From assembly GCF_014205255.1 (NCBI RefSeq), contig NZ_JACHNE010000001.1, positions 7,378,001 through 7,442,000 on the forward strand: a stretch of 64,000 nucleotides of DNA, in the 5' to 3' direction. A program made the position numbers and the translations under genes. Shown piece by piece: positions 40,165-50,741 of the stretch (position 1 is its first letter; each line of letters opens with the position of its first letter). The stretch comes from Streptomyces caelestis (GTDB lineage Bacteria; Actinomycetota; Actinomycetes; Streptomycetales; Streptomycetaceae). The notes under the pieces are model-generated. The model was given only the letters and a program-made list of their open reading frames with translations. It did no database searches and was not told the origin of the DNA.

Positions 40165-41226
40165 TTGCAGGCCGCCGTCACCGTCACTCCCGCCCGCATC
40201 CCGGAGCTGCTGCTCGGTCTCGCCACCGTCCGGCCGGTCTTCATCTGGGGCGCACCCGGCATCGGGAAGTCCTCCCTGGTACGGGCGTTCGCCGAGTCGC
40301 TCGGCCTGGAGTGCGTGAGCCTGCTGGGCACCCAGCTGGCGCCCGAGGACCTCATCGGCGTACCGCAGATCCGCGACGGCCGCTCGGTGTTCTGCCCGCC
40401 GGAGGCGATCGCCCGGGACGAGCCGTACTGCCTGTTCCTGGACGAGCTCAACGCGGCCACGCCGGACGTGCAGAAGGCGTTCTACTCGCTGATCCTCGAC
40501 CGCCGTATCGGCAGCTACGAACTGCCCAAGGGCTCGATCGTCATCGGCGCCGGAAACCGGGCCACCGACAACGCGCTCGCCCGGCCCATCGCCTCCGCGC
40601 TCGTCAACCGCCTCACCCACGTGCACCTGGAGGCCTCCGCCAAGGACTGGCTGACCTGGGCCGGCAGCAACGGCATCCACGCCTGGATCGTGGACCACCT
40701 CATCGACCGGCCCGACCACCTGTGGTCCAAGCCGCCGAAGACGGAGGAGCCGTTCTCCACGCCCCGTTCCTGGCACATGCTCTCCGACGCCCTGCACTCC
40801 TTCGGCCGCGACCTCGACGAGGAGACGCTGCGGGTGCTCGCGCACGGCACGCTGACGCCCGCGCACGCGCAGGCCTTCTGCGGCTACGTCAAGATCGTGC
40901 GCAGCCGGTTCGGCATCGAGGCGATCCTCAAGGGCGACGCCCGCTGGCCGAACCGCCCGGAGGACCGCGACCTGCTCTTCTACCTCGCCGACTCCTTCCG
41001 CGGCCGCCTGATCAAGGAACTGCCCGCGAGCAAGGACCACATGTCCGCGAACGGCCGCCAGACCGCCTACCGCGCCAAGTCGCTGCTGGTGCAGCTCGCC
41101 GAGATATCCGTCGAGGTCGCCCAGACCGTCATCGCCTCCGACAACGACGGCAACCCCGTGCTGCCCTCCTGGTTCCTCGTCGAGGCGGCGCGCGACATGC
41201 CCCGGCTGGTGGAGGCCCGCCGGTGA
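40165..41226 (+). CDS. MoxR-type AAA+ ATPase
   Basis: 353 residues from a TTG at 40165, chosen because gaggag sits 8 nt upstream and no ATG/GTG is well placed. Walker A GAPGIGKSS, Walker B CLFLDELN, sensor 1 IGAGNRATDN, arginine-finger region IASALVNRLTHV. MoxR ATPases work with VWA-domain partners to load metal or remodel target proteins, and the partner follows directly with a GTGA overlap. Confidence 0.9.
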   Translation: MQAAVTVTPARIPELLLGLATVRPVFIWGAPGIGKSSLVRAFAESLGLECVSLLGTQLAPEDLIGVPQIRDGRSVFCPPEAIARDEPYCLFLDELNAATPDVQKAFYSLILDRRIGSYELPKGSIVIGAGNRATDNALARPIASALVNRLTHVHLEASAKDWLTWAGSNGIHAWIVDHLIDRPDHLWSKPPKTEEPFSTPRSWHMLSDALHSFGRDLDEETLRVLAHGTLTPAHAQAFCGYVKIVRSRFGIEAILKGDARWPNRPEDRDLLFYLADSFRGRLIKELPASKDHMSANGRQTAYRAKSLLVQLAEISVEVAQTVIASDNDGNPVLPSWFLVEAARDMPRLVEARR

Positions 41227-43025
41227 GCCGCGGCCGCGGCAAGGACCAGCGGAAGAAGAAGCGGGACCTCGCGGGCGAGGCCTTCGCCGAGGGCATGCGG
41301 CTGATGCGGACCAACCCCGCCCTCGCCGCCGTGGAGTTCGACGTCTGCCGCCAGGAGGAGTGCCGCTTCGCGCCCCGCCACGGACTCGTGGTCGTCGACT
41401 CCGACGGCGATCTGCACGTCCACCCGGACCGGCTCGCCGAGCCCGCCGCCTGGGCCTGGGCGCTCGCCCACGCCGTCCTCCACCTCGGCTTCGGGCACGT
41501 CCCGGCCGTGAAGGGCGACCGCGTCCAGCCCGACCGCCACGACCTCGCCGCCCGCTGCGTCGTCGTCAACCGCTTCCTGCTCGGCTTCACCATCGGCGAG
41601 ACCCCGGAGCACCTGCCCGCCTCCTACCCGGACGGCGACGAGGAGCAGCTCGCCGCCCGCTGGCGGCGTGACGGCCTGCCGACCGTGTACGAGCGCTGCG
41701 GTACGGCCGGTGACGAGCCCGACCAGGTGCTGGTGCCCTGGACGGGCTGGTCCCGGCCGCCCGACTGGCAGCTGGCCTTCGCCGGTGCCCTGACCCGGAC
41801 CGTGTCCGCCGCGATGGACATGGCGGGCGGCCGCCGCGACAGCCTGCACGGCGAGGCGCCCCTGCTGCGGCCCTGGCAGCGGGCGCTGAGCTGGTTCATC
41901 TCCTCCTACCCGCTGCTCGGCGGTATCGCGTCCGGCATCAAGCTGGTCGCCGACGCCGAACTCGCCCGCGCCCACGGCATCGCGATCGCCGCCGTCAACG
42001 CCGAGGCCGGCGAGATCTACGTCAACCCGCTGCGGCAGTTCGACGACGAGGAGTGGCGGTTCGTCCTGGCCCACGAGATGCTGCACGCCGCCCTGCGCCA
42101 CGGCGACCGCTGCGGCACCCGCGACCCCTACCTGTTCAACATCGCCTGCGACTACGTGATCAACGGCTGGCTGACCGAGATGCAGGTCGGCACCATGCCC
42201 GAGGGGCTGCTGCACGACCCGGGGCTCGCGGGCCTGTCCGCGGAGGAGGTGTACGACCGGATCGCCGGCGATCTGCGCCGCATGCGCCGCCTGGCCACCC
42301 CGCGCGGCAAGGGCGTCGGCGACGTGCTCGGCGCGCCGCTCGGACCGCCCCGCGACTACGTCGACCTGGACGGGTTCTACCGCCGCGGCCTCGCCCAGGG
42401 CCTCGACCTGCACCAGCGGCAGGAGCGCGGCTTCCTGCCGGGCGGCCTGGTCGAGGAGATCCGCGCGCTCAGCCACCCTCCGCTGCCGTGGGACGCGCGA
42501 CTGGCCCGCTGGTTCGACGAGTTCGTGCCCCGACCCGAGCCCGTACGGTCCTTCGCCCGCCCCTCGCGGCGCCAGGCGGCCACGCCCGGCATCCCGCGCG
42601 CCGGGCGGTACTTCCCGCCCGAGGAGATCGCCCGCTGCACCTTCGGCGTGGTCCTGGACACCTCAGGCTCCATGGACCGCGTCCTGCTCGGCAAGGCGCT
42701 GGGCGCCATCGCCTCCTACGCCGAGGCCCGGGACGTACCGGCCGCCCGGGTCGTGTTCTGCGACGCGGCCCCGCACGACGCCGGCTATCTGCCGGTCACC
42801 GAGATCGCCGGCCGGGTGCGCGTGCAGGGCCGCGGCGGCACCGTCCTGCAACCCGGCATCGACCTGCTGCACCGCGCCGACGACTTCCCGCCCGGCGCGC
42901 CCGTCCTGATCATCACCGACGGCTGGTGCGATGTCCTGCGCGTGCGGCGCGAGCACGCGTACCTGATCCCGCGAGGAGCACGGCTGCCGTTCAGCGCCAG
43001 AGGACCGGTCTTCCGCGTGAGTTGA
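41223..43025 (+). CDS. Metallopeptidase-like/VWA-like partner of MoxR (DUF2201 type)
   Basis: 600 residues from GTG 41223. The central part has an HExxH zinc site, HEMLH at residues 284-288, inside LAHEMLHAALRHGDRCG. The C-terminal domain is VWA-like with DTSGSMD at 479 and a following ITDG. The N-terminal quarter carries a similar helix, LAHAVLHLGFGH (83-87), in which the catalytic Glu is Ala, implying an internal duplication with one dead copy. MoxR plus VWA-like peptidase pairs are known in many bacteria, but targets are not established. Confidence 0.87.
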   Translation: MSRGRGKDQRKKKRDLAGEAFAEGMRLMRTNPALAAVEFDVCRQEECRFAPRHGLVVVDSDGDLHVHPDRLAEPAAWAWALAHAVLHLGFGHVPAVKGDRVQPDRHDLAARCVVVNRFLLGFTIGETPEHLPASYPDGDEEQLAARWRRDGLPTVYERCGTAGDEPDQVLVPWTGWSRPPDWQLAFAGALTRTVSAAMDMAGGRRDSLHGEAPLLRPWQRALSWFISSYPLLGGIASGIKLVADAELARAHGIAIAAVNAEAGEIYVNPLRQFDDEEWRFVLAHEMLHAALRHGDRCGTRDPYLFNIACDYVINGWLTEMQVGTMPEGLLHDPGLAGLSAEEVYDRIAGDLRRMRRLATPRGKGVGDVLGAPLGPPRDYVDLDGFYRRGLAQGLDLHQRQERGFLPGGLVEEIRALSHPPLPWDARLARWFDEFVPRPEPVRSFARPSRRQAATPGIPRAGRYFPPEEIARCTFGVVLDTSGSMDRVLLGKALGAIASYAEARDVPAARVVFCDAAPHDAGYLPVTEIAGRVRVQGRGGTVLQPGIDLLHRADDFPPGAPVLIITDGWCDVLRVRREHAYLIPRGARLPFSARGPVFRVS

Positions 43026-43048
43026 ACCGGAGTGTGATCGGATAGTGG

Positions 43049-43072
43049 CCGGGAACCGGTCACGGTTTCCGG
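43049..43072 (+). promoter_or_regulatory. Inverted-repeat operator candidate before osmC-like gene
   Basis: CCGGGAACCG-GTCA-CGGTTTCCGG (43049-43072): 10-bp arms with one mismatch around a 4-nt centre, followed directly by GATACT, a plausible -10. Located 22 nt upstream of the OsmC start, a position suited to an OhrR/MarR-like repressor. Confidence 0.4.
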
Positions 43073-43094
43073 ATACTCATCGAAAGGATGCGAC

Positions 43095-43523
43095 ATGGCA
43101 GCCACGCGCTCCGCACACACCGTTTGGGAAGGCAATCTCTTCAAGGGCAACGGTGTCGTCACCTTCGACTCCTCCGGCATCCTCGCCGAGCAGCCGGTGT
43201 CCTGGGCGGCCCGCACCGAGGAGCCGGGCGGGAAGACCAGCCCCGAGGAGCTGATCGCCGCCGCCCACTCCAGCTGCTTCTCGATGGCCTTCTCCAACAT
43301 CCTCGACAAGGCCGGCACCCCGCCGACCAAGCTGGTGACCTCCGCCGACGTCACCTTCCAGCCCGGCGAGGGCATCACCGGCATCCACCTCACCGTCGAG
43401 GGCACCGTCCCCGGCATGGACGAGGCGGCCTTCCTCGCCGCCGCCGAGGAGGCCAAGGTCGGCTGCCCGGTCAGCCAGGCCCTCAAGGCCACGCCCATCA
43501 CCCTGACCGCCAAGCTCGCCTGA
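43095..43523 (+). CDS. OsmC/Ohr family peroxiredoxin
   Basis: 142 residues. The two redox cysteines lie in AAHSSCFSMAF and VGCPVSQAL, with the family Arg in the N-terminal sheet (WAARTEEPGGKTSPEEL). The sequence is closer to OsmC than Ohr (TVWEGNLFKGNGVVTFDSSG). It removes organic hydroperoxides in the cytoplasm. Transcribed alone. The upstream dyad may bind a peroxide-sensing repressor. Confidence 0.92.
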   Translation: MAATRSAHTVWEGNLFKGNGVVTFDSSGILAEQPVSWAARTEEPGGKTSPEELIAAAHSSCFSMAFSNILDKAGTPPTKLVTSADVTFQPGEGITGIHLTVEGTVPGMDEAAFLAAAEEAKVGCPVSQALKATPITLTAKLA

Positions 43524-43648
43524 CCGGCCCCACCGACGTCGTGCGGGCCCGCCCACCAGGGGCGCGGCCCGCGCGACGTCGTCGGTTCGCCCACCGCGCC
43601 CGGGGTAGGAACCAGACGCTCTGCCGCCGACGGTCCGGAAGGGACGCG

Positions 43649-45034
43649 ATGCTGCCGGGAACGTCCACCAGCGCGACGCTGCTCGACTCCGCCACCCGTG
43701 ACCGGACCCGCGTCCTGCTGCTGTGCAGCCTCTCCGGCCGGCTCCGCCCCCGCGACACCGTCCTCGGCGCCCTCGTCGACCGCTACGACTACGGCCGCTT
43801 CGCCTCCCACCTGATGACCAGCCAGGACGTCCTCCCTGTTCCGGTGCTCGACGAACAGGTCGCGCCACGTCGGCTGCGGCTGCCGCACGGCGACCACGGC
43901 CTCGGCCTCGCGTCCCTGCGGATCCTCGTCGTCACCACCCCGCGCGGCGACGCCACCCTCGTCCTGGACTGCGCCTTCGCGGGCGAGACCACGGCCGGCG
44001 ACCTCGCCGCCTGGCTGGCCACCACCTGCTTCGACCGGGAGCGGATCGAACTCGACGACCGCCCACTCCTGACGGTGCTGACCGGGCAACTCGGCGGCCG
44101 GCCGCTCGCGCTCGGCCAGAACGTGCACCAACTCGTCTTCCCCGGCGGCCGGTTACAGCGCGAGCTGCTCAGCGCCGACGAGGCCCGCAGGGCGATCCTG
44201 CTGAACGAGATCGTCTACCGCGGCCGGATGCCCTGGAACCCCGCCACGCCCTACGACGCCGGCCTCGCGCCGCACGTCAGGAACCACGGCGTCACCCTGT
44301 CCGCCCTCGGCCGGGGCGTCTCCGTCCAGGCGGGCTGGGCCCCGCACGTCGAGAACGGCCTGACGCTCGTCGCCATCGGCATGATCTCCGCCCTGGCCGT
44401 GCTCCAGCGCACCCGCCTGGCGGCCTTCGCGACGATGAAGGCCAACGAGCGGGCCCTGACCGACTCGCCCACCGAGATCCGCTCCCTGATCTCCCGCCTC
44501 TCCGCGGGCGTCAACGAACTCCAGCTGGACCTCGCCTTCGGCGTCGAGGCCTACGTCGACAGCCTGCTGATCCCCGAGATGGTCATGGAGGCGTTCCAGT
44601 CCTCCCTGCGCGACGCGCTCGGCATCCGCGACAGCCTGGAGAACTCCGCCCGCATGGTCGAGCGCCTGACCTCGGTGATCAGCGCCCGCTCCGCCGCCCT
44701 GGACGCCGAACTCGCCGAGCGCGACGACCGCCGGGACCGCACCGTCTCCGGCCTGGTCGCCGCCGCCACGCTGATCGCCCTGCCGCCCACCCTGCTGCTG
44801 GCCTTCTTCGGCGTGAACGGCACGAACGTCGACGAACACCGCTCCATCCTCGACCTGCGCACCTACGGCACGGCCTACGCGCTGGCCTGGCTCCCCTTCG
44901 TCACGCTGGTCCTGATCGGCTACGTCCTGCTCAGACGGATCAGGACCCGCTCCGGCTCGCTGCTGCCGGCGTCCGACGACGACGCCGTACCCGTCCCGCC
45001 GCCACGCTCGCCCGCCGGGAGCCGACGACCATGA
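43649..45034 (+). CDS. CorA-like membrane protein without GMN motif
   Basis: 461 residues from ATG 43649. A long soluble N-part ends in a helical region (MVERLTSVISARSAALDAELAERDDRRDRT) and two C-terminal membrane helices (VAAATLIALPPTLLLAFFG and GTAYALAWLPFVTLVLIGYVLL). This is the CorA topology, but the loop reads GVNGTN instead of GMN. Mg2+ transport is therefore uncertain. Codon 169 is TTA (44153-44155). Stop overlaps the glycerophosphodiesterase start (ATGA). Confidence 0.6.
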   Translation: MLPGTSTSATLLDSATRDRTRVLLLCSLSGRLRPRDTVLGALVDRYDYGRFASHLMTSQDVLPVPVLDEQVAPRRLRLPHGDHGLGLASLRILVVTTPRGDATLVLDCAFAGETTAGDLAAWLATTCFDRERIELDDRPLLTVLTGQLGGRPLALGQNVHQLVFPGGRLQRELLSADEARRAILLNEIVYRGRMPWNPATPYDAGLAPHVRNHGVTLSALGRGVSVQAGWAPHVENGLTLVAIGMISALAVLQRTRLAAFATMKANERALTDSPTEIRSLISRLSAGVNELQLDLAFGVEAYVDSLLIPEMVMEAFQSSLRDALGIRDSLENSARMVERLTSVISARSAALDAELAERDDRRDRTVSGLVAAATLIALPPTLLLAFFGVNGTNVDEHRSILDLRTYGTAYALAWLPFVTLVLIGYVLLRRIRTRSGSLLPASDDDAVPVPPPRSPAGSRRP

Positions 45035-45771
45035 CGCCACGCCCCGCCGTCTCCGCCCACCGGGGCGGCTCCGAGCGCGCCGGGCCCGCCACCTGGCAGG
45101 CGTACGAGGACGCGCTGGAGTCCGGCGCGGAGTACGTCGAGTTCGACATCCGCCGCACGAAGGACGGCGTCCTCGTCGTCTACCACGACCCCCGGGCCGG
45201 GCACACCGGGCCGCCGCTGGCCGCGCTCACGCACGCCGAGCTGAGCGAGTGGGCCGGATACGAGGTGCCGGTGGTGGACGAGGTCATGGCGCTGATCGCC
45301 GGGAAGCTCGTGGCGCACCTGGACCTGAAGGAGGTGGGCTACGAGCGGGAGGTGATCGACCGGGCTGTGGCCCTGCTCGGCGTGGACGGGCTCGTCGTGA
45401 CGACGCTGGAGGACCGTTCCGTGGCCGCCGTCGCGCAGGCCTTCCCCGGGGTGCGCACCGCGCTGTCCCTGGGGCGCGACCGCAGGGAACTGGCCCTGGC
45501 CCGGCTGCCCGGGACCCGGCTGAGCGAGCTGTTCCCGGCCCGCCGCATCCGGGCCTGCGGGGCCCACGGCGTCGCCGTGCACCAGCGGCTGGCCAGGACC
45601 ACCGTGCTGCGCGAGGCGACCCGGCACGGCCTGTTCACCATGGTGTGGACGGTCAACGACGACACCCTGATGCGGGCCTTCCTCACCCACCCGCGCGTGG
45701 ACGTCCTCGTCACCGACCGGCCCCGGCGGGCCGTGGCGCTCCGCGGGCCGATCACCCCCTCGCGGCATTGA
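45031..45771 (+). CDS. Glycerophosphodiester phosphodiesterase
   Basis: 246 residues. GDPD motifs: SAHRGGSERAGPATWQAYEDAL with catalytic His and Arg, EFDIRRTKDGVLVVYHD with the metal Glu/Asp and second His, HLDLK and the final WTVNDDTLMRAFL. It hydrolyses glycerophosphodiesters to glycerol-3-phosphate and an alcohol. No signal peptide, so intracellular. Coupled by a 4-nt overlap to the CorA-like gene. Confidence 0.92.
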   Translation: MTPRPAVSAHRGGSERAGPATWQAYEDALESGAEYVEFDIRRTKDGVLVVYHDPRAGHTGPPLAALTHAELSEWAGYEVPVVDEVMALIAGKLVAHLDLKEVGYEREVIDRAVALLGVDGLVVTTLEDRSVAAVAQAFPGVRTALSLGRDRRELALARLPGTRLSELFPARRIRACGAHGVAVHQRLARTTVLREATRHGLFTMVWTVNDDTLMRAFLTHPRVDVLVTDRPRRAVALRGPITPSRH

Positions 45772-45795
45772 CAACAGCGCACTCAGGTTTTGTGC
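45767..45795 (+). promoter_or_regulatory. Candidate promoter of the dnaK paralogue
   Basis: TTGACA just after the glycerophosphodiesterase end, 17 nt spacer, TGTGCT; roughly 35 nt from there to ATG 45832. No inverted HAIR repeat of the HspR regulator was found. Confidence 0.35.
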
Positions 45796-45831
45796 TGGAA
45801 AGTGAGAGCGCCCTGGCGGAAGGGGACAGCG

Positions 45832-47693
<1,862 letters not shown>

Positions 47694-47697
<4 letters not shown>

Positions 47698-48176
47698 CCT
47701 CTCCCGGGAGCGGCCTGGCTCTCCGCGGGCGGCAGCGTCGCGTACACGGCCTCGACGACGGAGGCGTACGGAGTGCCGGAGTCGGCCAGGCCGGAGCGGA
47801 GTCTCTCCAGTCCGGCCCGGTGCTCCGTCAGCAGAATCGTGTTGCCGGTGCGGGCCGTGAACTCCAGTACCGCCGGCAGGAAATCGGGCAGCTCCTCGCC
47901 GGTGAGCTCCAGGCCGTGGGAGCTGTAGAGCTCCTGGAAGCGGGCCGGCGAGATCCCCCGCCAGCGGCTCAGGTACAGGCTGTGGCCTTCCGCGCTCTCG
48001 AAGACCTGGAGGTAGTGGGCGGCCAGCTCCCGCGGCGCGGTGACGGCCGCGTGGTCGGCGAACTCCCTCAGCTGCGGGGCGGCTTCGCGCAGCAGCGGCA
48101 GCCGGGCGCTGAACTCGTCGCCGGGATACGTCAGGCACAGCGCGGCCGCCTGGTACAGCAGCTCGAAGCCGGGCAT
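47694..48176 (-). CDS. narJ: Nitrate reductase delta-subunit-like chaperone, shortened
   Basis: 160 residues from ATG 48176 with aaggagg 6 nt upstream. The NarJ/TorD-type helical pattern is plain: LLYQAAALCLTYPGDEFSARLPLLREAA, ELAAHYLQVFESAEGHSLYLS, then ARFQELYSSHGLELTGEELPDFLPAVLEF. The usual DGDTRRRG turn between the YL and ELY segments is missing, replaced by RWRGISP. NarJ inserts the molybdenum cofactor into nitrate reductase alpha subunit, but no narG, narH or narI is nearby. It is an orphan, possibly decaying copy, or serves another molybdoenzyme. Confidence 0.78.
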
Positions 48177-48295
48177 CTGACCTCCTTGGCGTGCGCTCGT
48201 GCAGCGCCCCGTGCTGACGACGCTAGGGGCGGACGGGGGAGCGCACCCGCCGGCGACGCCCGTCCGGGTCACGGCCTGCGCGCGAGGGGCCCCGC

Positions 48296-49159
48296 TCAGA
48301 AGGTCTCGTGGTACTCCCGCAGGAGCTTCTCGGTGCGCTGGGTGGAGGCGGCGCCCGCGGTCATGTGGTCGAGGACCTCCAGGTGCGCGGAGACCTCCTT
48401 GCGGGAGTCGAGGTAGAGCGCGCCGGTCAGGTACTCGGTGAAGACCATGTCGGGCAGTTCGGGCTCGGCGAAGCGGAACAGGGAGAACGGCGCGTACGTC
48501 CCCGGGTGCGGGCCGTCCTTGAACTCGGCGATCTGGAGCGTGACGCGGTCCCGCTCGGAGTACTCCAGCAGCTTGTCCAGCTGGTCCCGCATCACCTGGC
48601 CGTCGACGCTCACCGGTCGCCGCAGCACCGTCTCGTCCATGATCACCCACAGGTGCGGCGGGTTCGGGCGCTCCAGCAGCCGTTGGCGCTCCATGCGCAG
48701 CGACACATGCCGCTCCACGGCCTCCGGCCCAGAGTTCCCGATGGTGCCGGCCCGCAGGACCGCGCGCGCGTACCCCTCGGTCTGCAGCAGGCCCGGCACG
48801 AAGTGCGGCTCGTAGGACCGGATGATCCGGGCGGCGCCCTCCAGGCTCACGTACAGGCTGAACCACTCCGGCAGCACGTCGTGGAACCGCTGCCACCAGC
48901 CCGGCCGGTTCGCCTCCTCGGCGAGCTCGACGAACGCGGTCACCTCGTCGTCGGGCACGCCGTACGCCGTCAGCAGGATCTGCACGTACGGGATCTTGAG
49001 GGCGACGTCGGCGGTCTCCATCCGCCGGACCGTCGCGGGGGCGACGCGCAGCACCCGGGCGGCCTCGTCACGACTGAGCCCCGCGGCCTCGCGCAGTTCC
49101 TGCAACCTCTTGCCCAGCACCACCTGGCCCACGGTGGGTGCGGCCCGCCGTTCACTCAC
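48296..49159 (-). CDS. XRE-type regulator with DUF5753 (Scr1-like) domain
   Basis: 287 residues from GTG 49159 with ggggagg 7 nt upstream. Helix-turn-helix at residues about 13-60 (LGKRLQELREAAGLSRDEAARVLRVAPATVRRMETA). The DUF5753 part includes RIIRSYEPHFVPGLLQTEGYARAVL, RMERQRLLERPNPPHLWVIMDETVL and GTYAPFSLFRFAEPELPDMVFTEYL. Such regulators are abundant in Streptomyces and normally sit beside a small DUF397 gene; none is present here. Confidence 0.9.
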   Translation of the reverse strand: MSERRAAPTVGQVVLGKRLQELREAAGLSRDEAARVLRVAPATVRRMETADVALKIPYVQILLTAYGVPDDEVTAFVELAEEANRPGWWQRFHDVLPEWFSLYVSLEGAARIIRSYEPHFVPGLLQTEGYARAVLRAGTIGNSGPEAVERHVSLRMERQRLLERPNPPHLWVIMDETVLRRPVSVDGQVMRDQLDKLLEYSERDRVTLQIAEFKDGPHPGTYAPFSLFRFAEPELPDMVFTEYLTGALYLDSRKEVSAHLEVLDHMTAGAASTQRTEKLLREYHETF

Positions 49160-49268
49160 GCCACGCCTCCCCAACGTGCCCAAGCCTGCGATCAGTCTGT
49201 CACGTTCCGCCGTCAGTCTCACAGGGCCGCGGGCGAGGAGATCACGAGAAAGGACGAGTCGCCGGTGC

Positions 49269-49285
49269 ATTACCCCGCGGGTAAT
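49269..49285. promoter_or_regulatory. Perfect palindrome in divergent promoter region
   Basis: ATTACCC-CGC-GGGTAAT (49269-49285), 7-bp perfect arms, AT-rich ends unusual for the surroundings. It lies between the divergent regulator gene and the four-helix membrane protein gene; plausible operator. Confidence 0.45.
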
Positions 49286-49321
49286 CGACCGGGCGCGCAC
49301 GGGACGGGATCGTGAACGCAT

Positions 49322-49357
49322 CGAGTCCCGGGCCGGCGCACTCCGGCCCGGGACTCG
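49322..49357 (+). other. Strong hairpin in leader of membrane protein gene
   Basis: CGAGTCCCGGGCCGG pairs perfectly with 49343-49357 across the loop CGCACT. It lies 42 nt before ATG 49400, so it would be in the 5' leader; it could be an attenuator or a processed end. Confidence 0.45.
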
Positions 49358-49399
49358 GGACCCGCTGCCACACCACGACCCGACGGAGGGTGATTCACC

Positions 49400-49825
49400 A
49401 TGTCCGCGACCCAGCTCGCCACACTCGCCCGGACCAGCGCGCCGCAGGCGATGCTGCGCCGCTTCCTCGCCCTGGACGCGGTGGTGACCGGCACCAACGC
49501 GCTCGCCTACCTCGCGTTCTCCGGCCCGCTCGGCCGTTTCCTCGGCGTGGACTCCACGCTGCTGCTCGCACTGGGCGCGTTCCTCGCCGCCTACGCGGCG
49601 GGCGTGGGTCTGCTGGCTGCCCGCCGGCAGCCGCCGACGCTCGGCGTGCAGGCCGTCGTCGACATGAACCTCGCCTGGACGGCTGTGAGCCTCACGGCCC
49701 TGGTGCTGTGGCTGACGCCGAGCACGGCGGGCGCCGTGTGGACGGTGCTCCAGTCCCTGACCGTGGCCGGGTTCGCCGGCCTCCAGCTCATGGCGCTGAA
49801 GGCCCGTCAGGGCAGCAGTGACTGA
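49400..49825 (+). CDS. Four-helix integral membrane protein, unknown function
   Basis: 141 residues with four hydrophobic segments (about 20-42, 52-70, 80-103, 110-133) and short polar ends. A repeated pattern (FLALDAVVTGTNALAYLAFSGPLG and AVVDMNLAWTAVSLTALVLW) suggests two related hairpins. No family named with confidence. Good ribosome site (cggaggg). Its 3' end overlaps the end of the convergent MmyB-type regulator by 19 nt. Confidence 0.75.
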   Translation: MSATQLATLARTSAPQAMLRRFLALDAVVTGTNALAYLAFSGPLGRFLGVDSTLLLALGAFLAAYAAGVGLLAARRQPPTLGVQAVVDMNLAWTAVSLTALVLWLTPSTAGAVWTVLQSLTVAGFAGLQLMALKARQGSSD

Positions 49826-50613
49826 AGGTACTTGACAGTCGCCGGGTCGGCCGGGAGGAGCGTCTCGATGGCCAGCTCGGCGACGGTCACGTCCATCGGT
49901 GTGTTGAACGTGGCGATCGAGGAGATGAACGACAGCGTCCGCCCCTCGTGCTCGATCCGCAGCGGCAGCGCGAAGTACGGCACCGGCTCCGCGGGCTCGT
50001 CCACCGGATCCGCCTCGGGCACCGGATACGCCGCCACCTCCTCGTACAGCGCCCGCAGCGGATCGGAGCGGTGCAGCGCGATCTGCCGCTCCATCTGCTC
50101 CAGCAGGTGCCCGCGCCAGGCGCGCAGGTTGCGGATGCGCGGCGCCATGCCCTGCGGGTGCAGGGCGAGCCGCATCGCGTTCAGCGGCGGCTCGAGCAGG
50201 GACTCGGCGACGCCGTCGAGCAGCGTCATGATCCCCCGGTTGGCCGCCACGACGTCGTACAGCGCGTCCACCACCAGCGCCGGATACGGCTCGTAGCCCC
50301 CGATCAGCCGCTCGATGCCCTCGCGCAGCGCGCCCAGCGCCGGGTCGTCCAGCGGCGTCTCGGGGTAGCGCGGGGCGTAACCGGCCGCGAGCAGCAACGC
50401 GTTGCGCTCCCGCACGGGGACGTCCAGGTGCTCGGCCAGCCGCAGCACCATCTCCTCGCTGGGCCGGGAGCGGCCCGTCTCGACGAAGCTGATGTGCCGG
50501 GCCGAGGAGTCCGCGCGCAGGGCCAGCTCCAGCTGGCTGACCCGGCGCTGCTCCCGCCAGGCCCGCAGCAGCGGCCCCGCGCCCTGGCCGGTGGTGGAGG
50601 GATGAGTGGTCAT
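49807..50613 (-). CDS. XRE-type regulator with MmyB-like ligand domain
   Basis: 268 residues from ATG 50613. HTH at about 10-60 (PLLRAWREQRRVSQLELALRADSSARHISFVETGRSRPSEEMVLRLAEHLDV). The C-domain is the MmyB-type PAS-like pocket: RNALLLAAGYAPRYPETPLDDP, PALVVDALYDVVAANRGIMTLL, NAMRLALHPQGMAPRIRNL and FISSIATFNTPMDVTVAELAIETLLPAD. In Streptomyces such regulators usually control a neighbouring oxidoreductase; no candidate lies adjacent here. Confidence 0.9.
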   Translation of the reverse strand: MTTHPSTTGQGAGPLLRAWREQRRVSQLELALRADSSARHISFVETGRSRPSEEMVLRLAEHLDVPVRERNALLLAAGYAPRYPETPLDDPALGALREGIERLIGGYEPYPALVVDALYDVVAANRGIMTLLDGVAESLLEPPLNAMRLALHPQGMAPRIRNLRAWRGHLLEQMERQIALHRSDPLRALYEEVAAYPVPEADPVDEPAEPVPYFALPLRIEHEGRTLSFISSIATFNTPMDVTVAELAIETLLPADPATVKYLQSLLP

Positions 50614-50741
50614 GCCGGGACCGTAGCCGAGAACCGGTCGCACCGAACAGGCACACCGCTGCGACCAGGGCCCCGGACGTCCCGTTGTGGCAGGCTGAGA
50701 AGGGAGAAGAGGACACCGGAGCCAGGGAAGGAGCGCTGCCC

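Noticed and set aside
45772..45831. Search for HspR (HAIR) sites before dnaK
   Set aside because: The expected inverted CTTGAGT/ACTCAAG halves are not present; only a lone ACTCAGG occurs.
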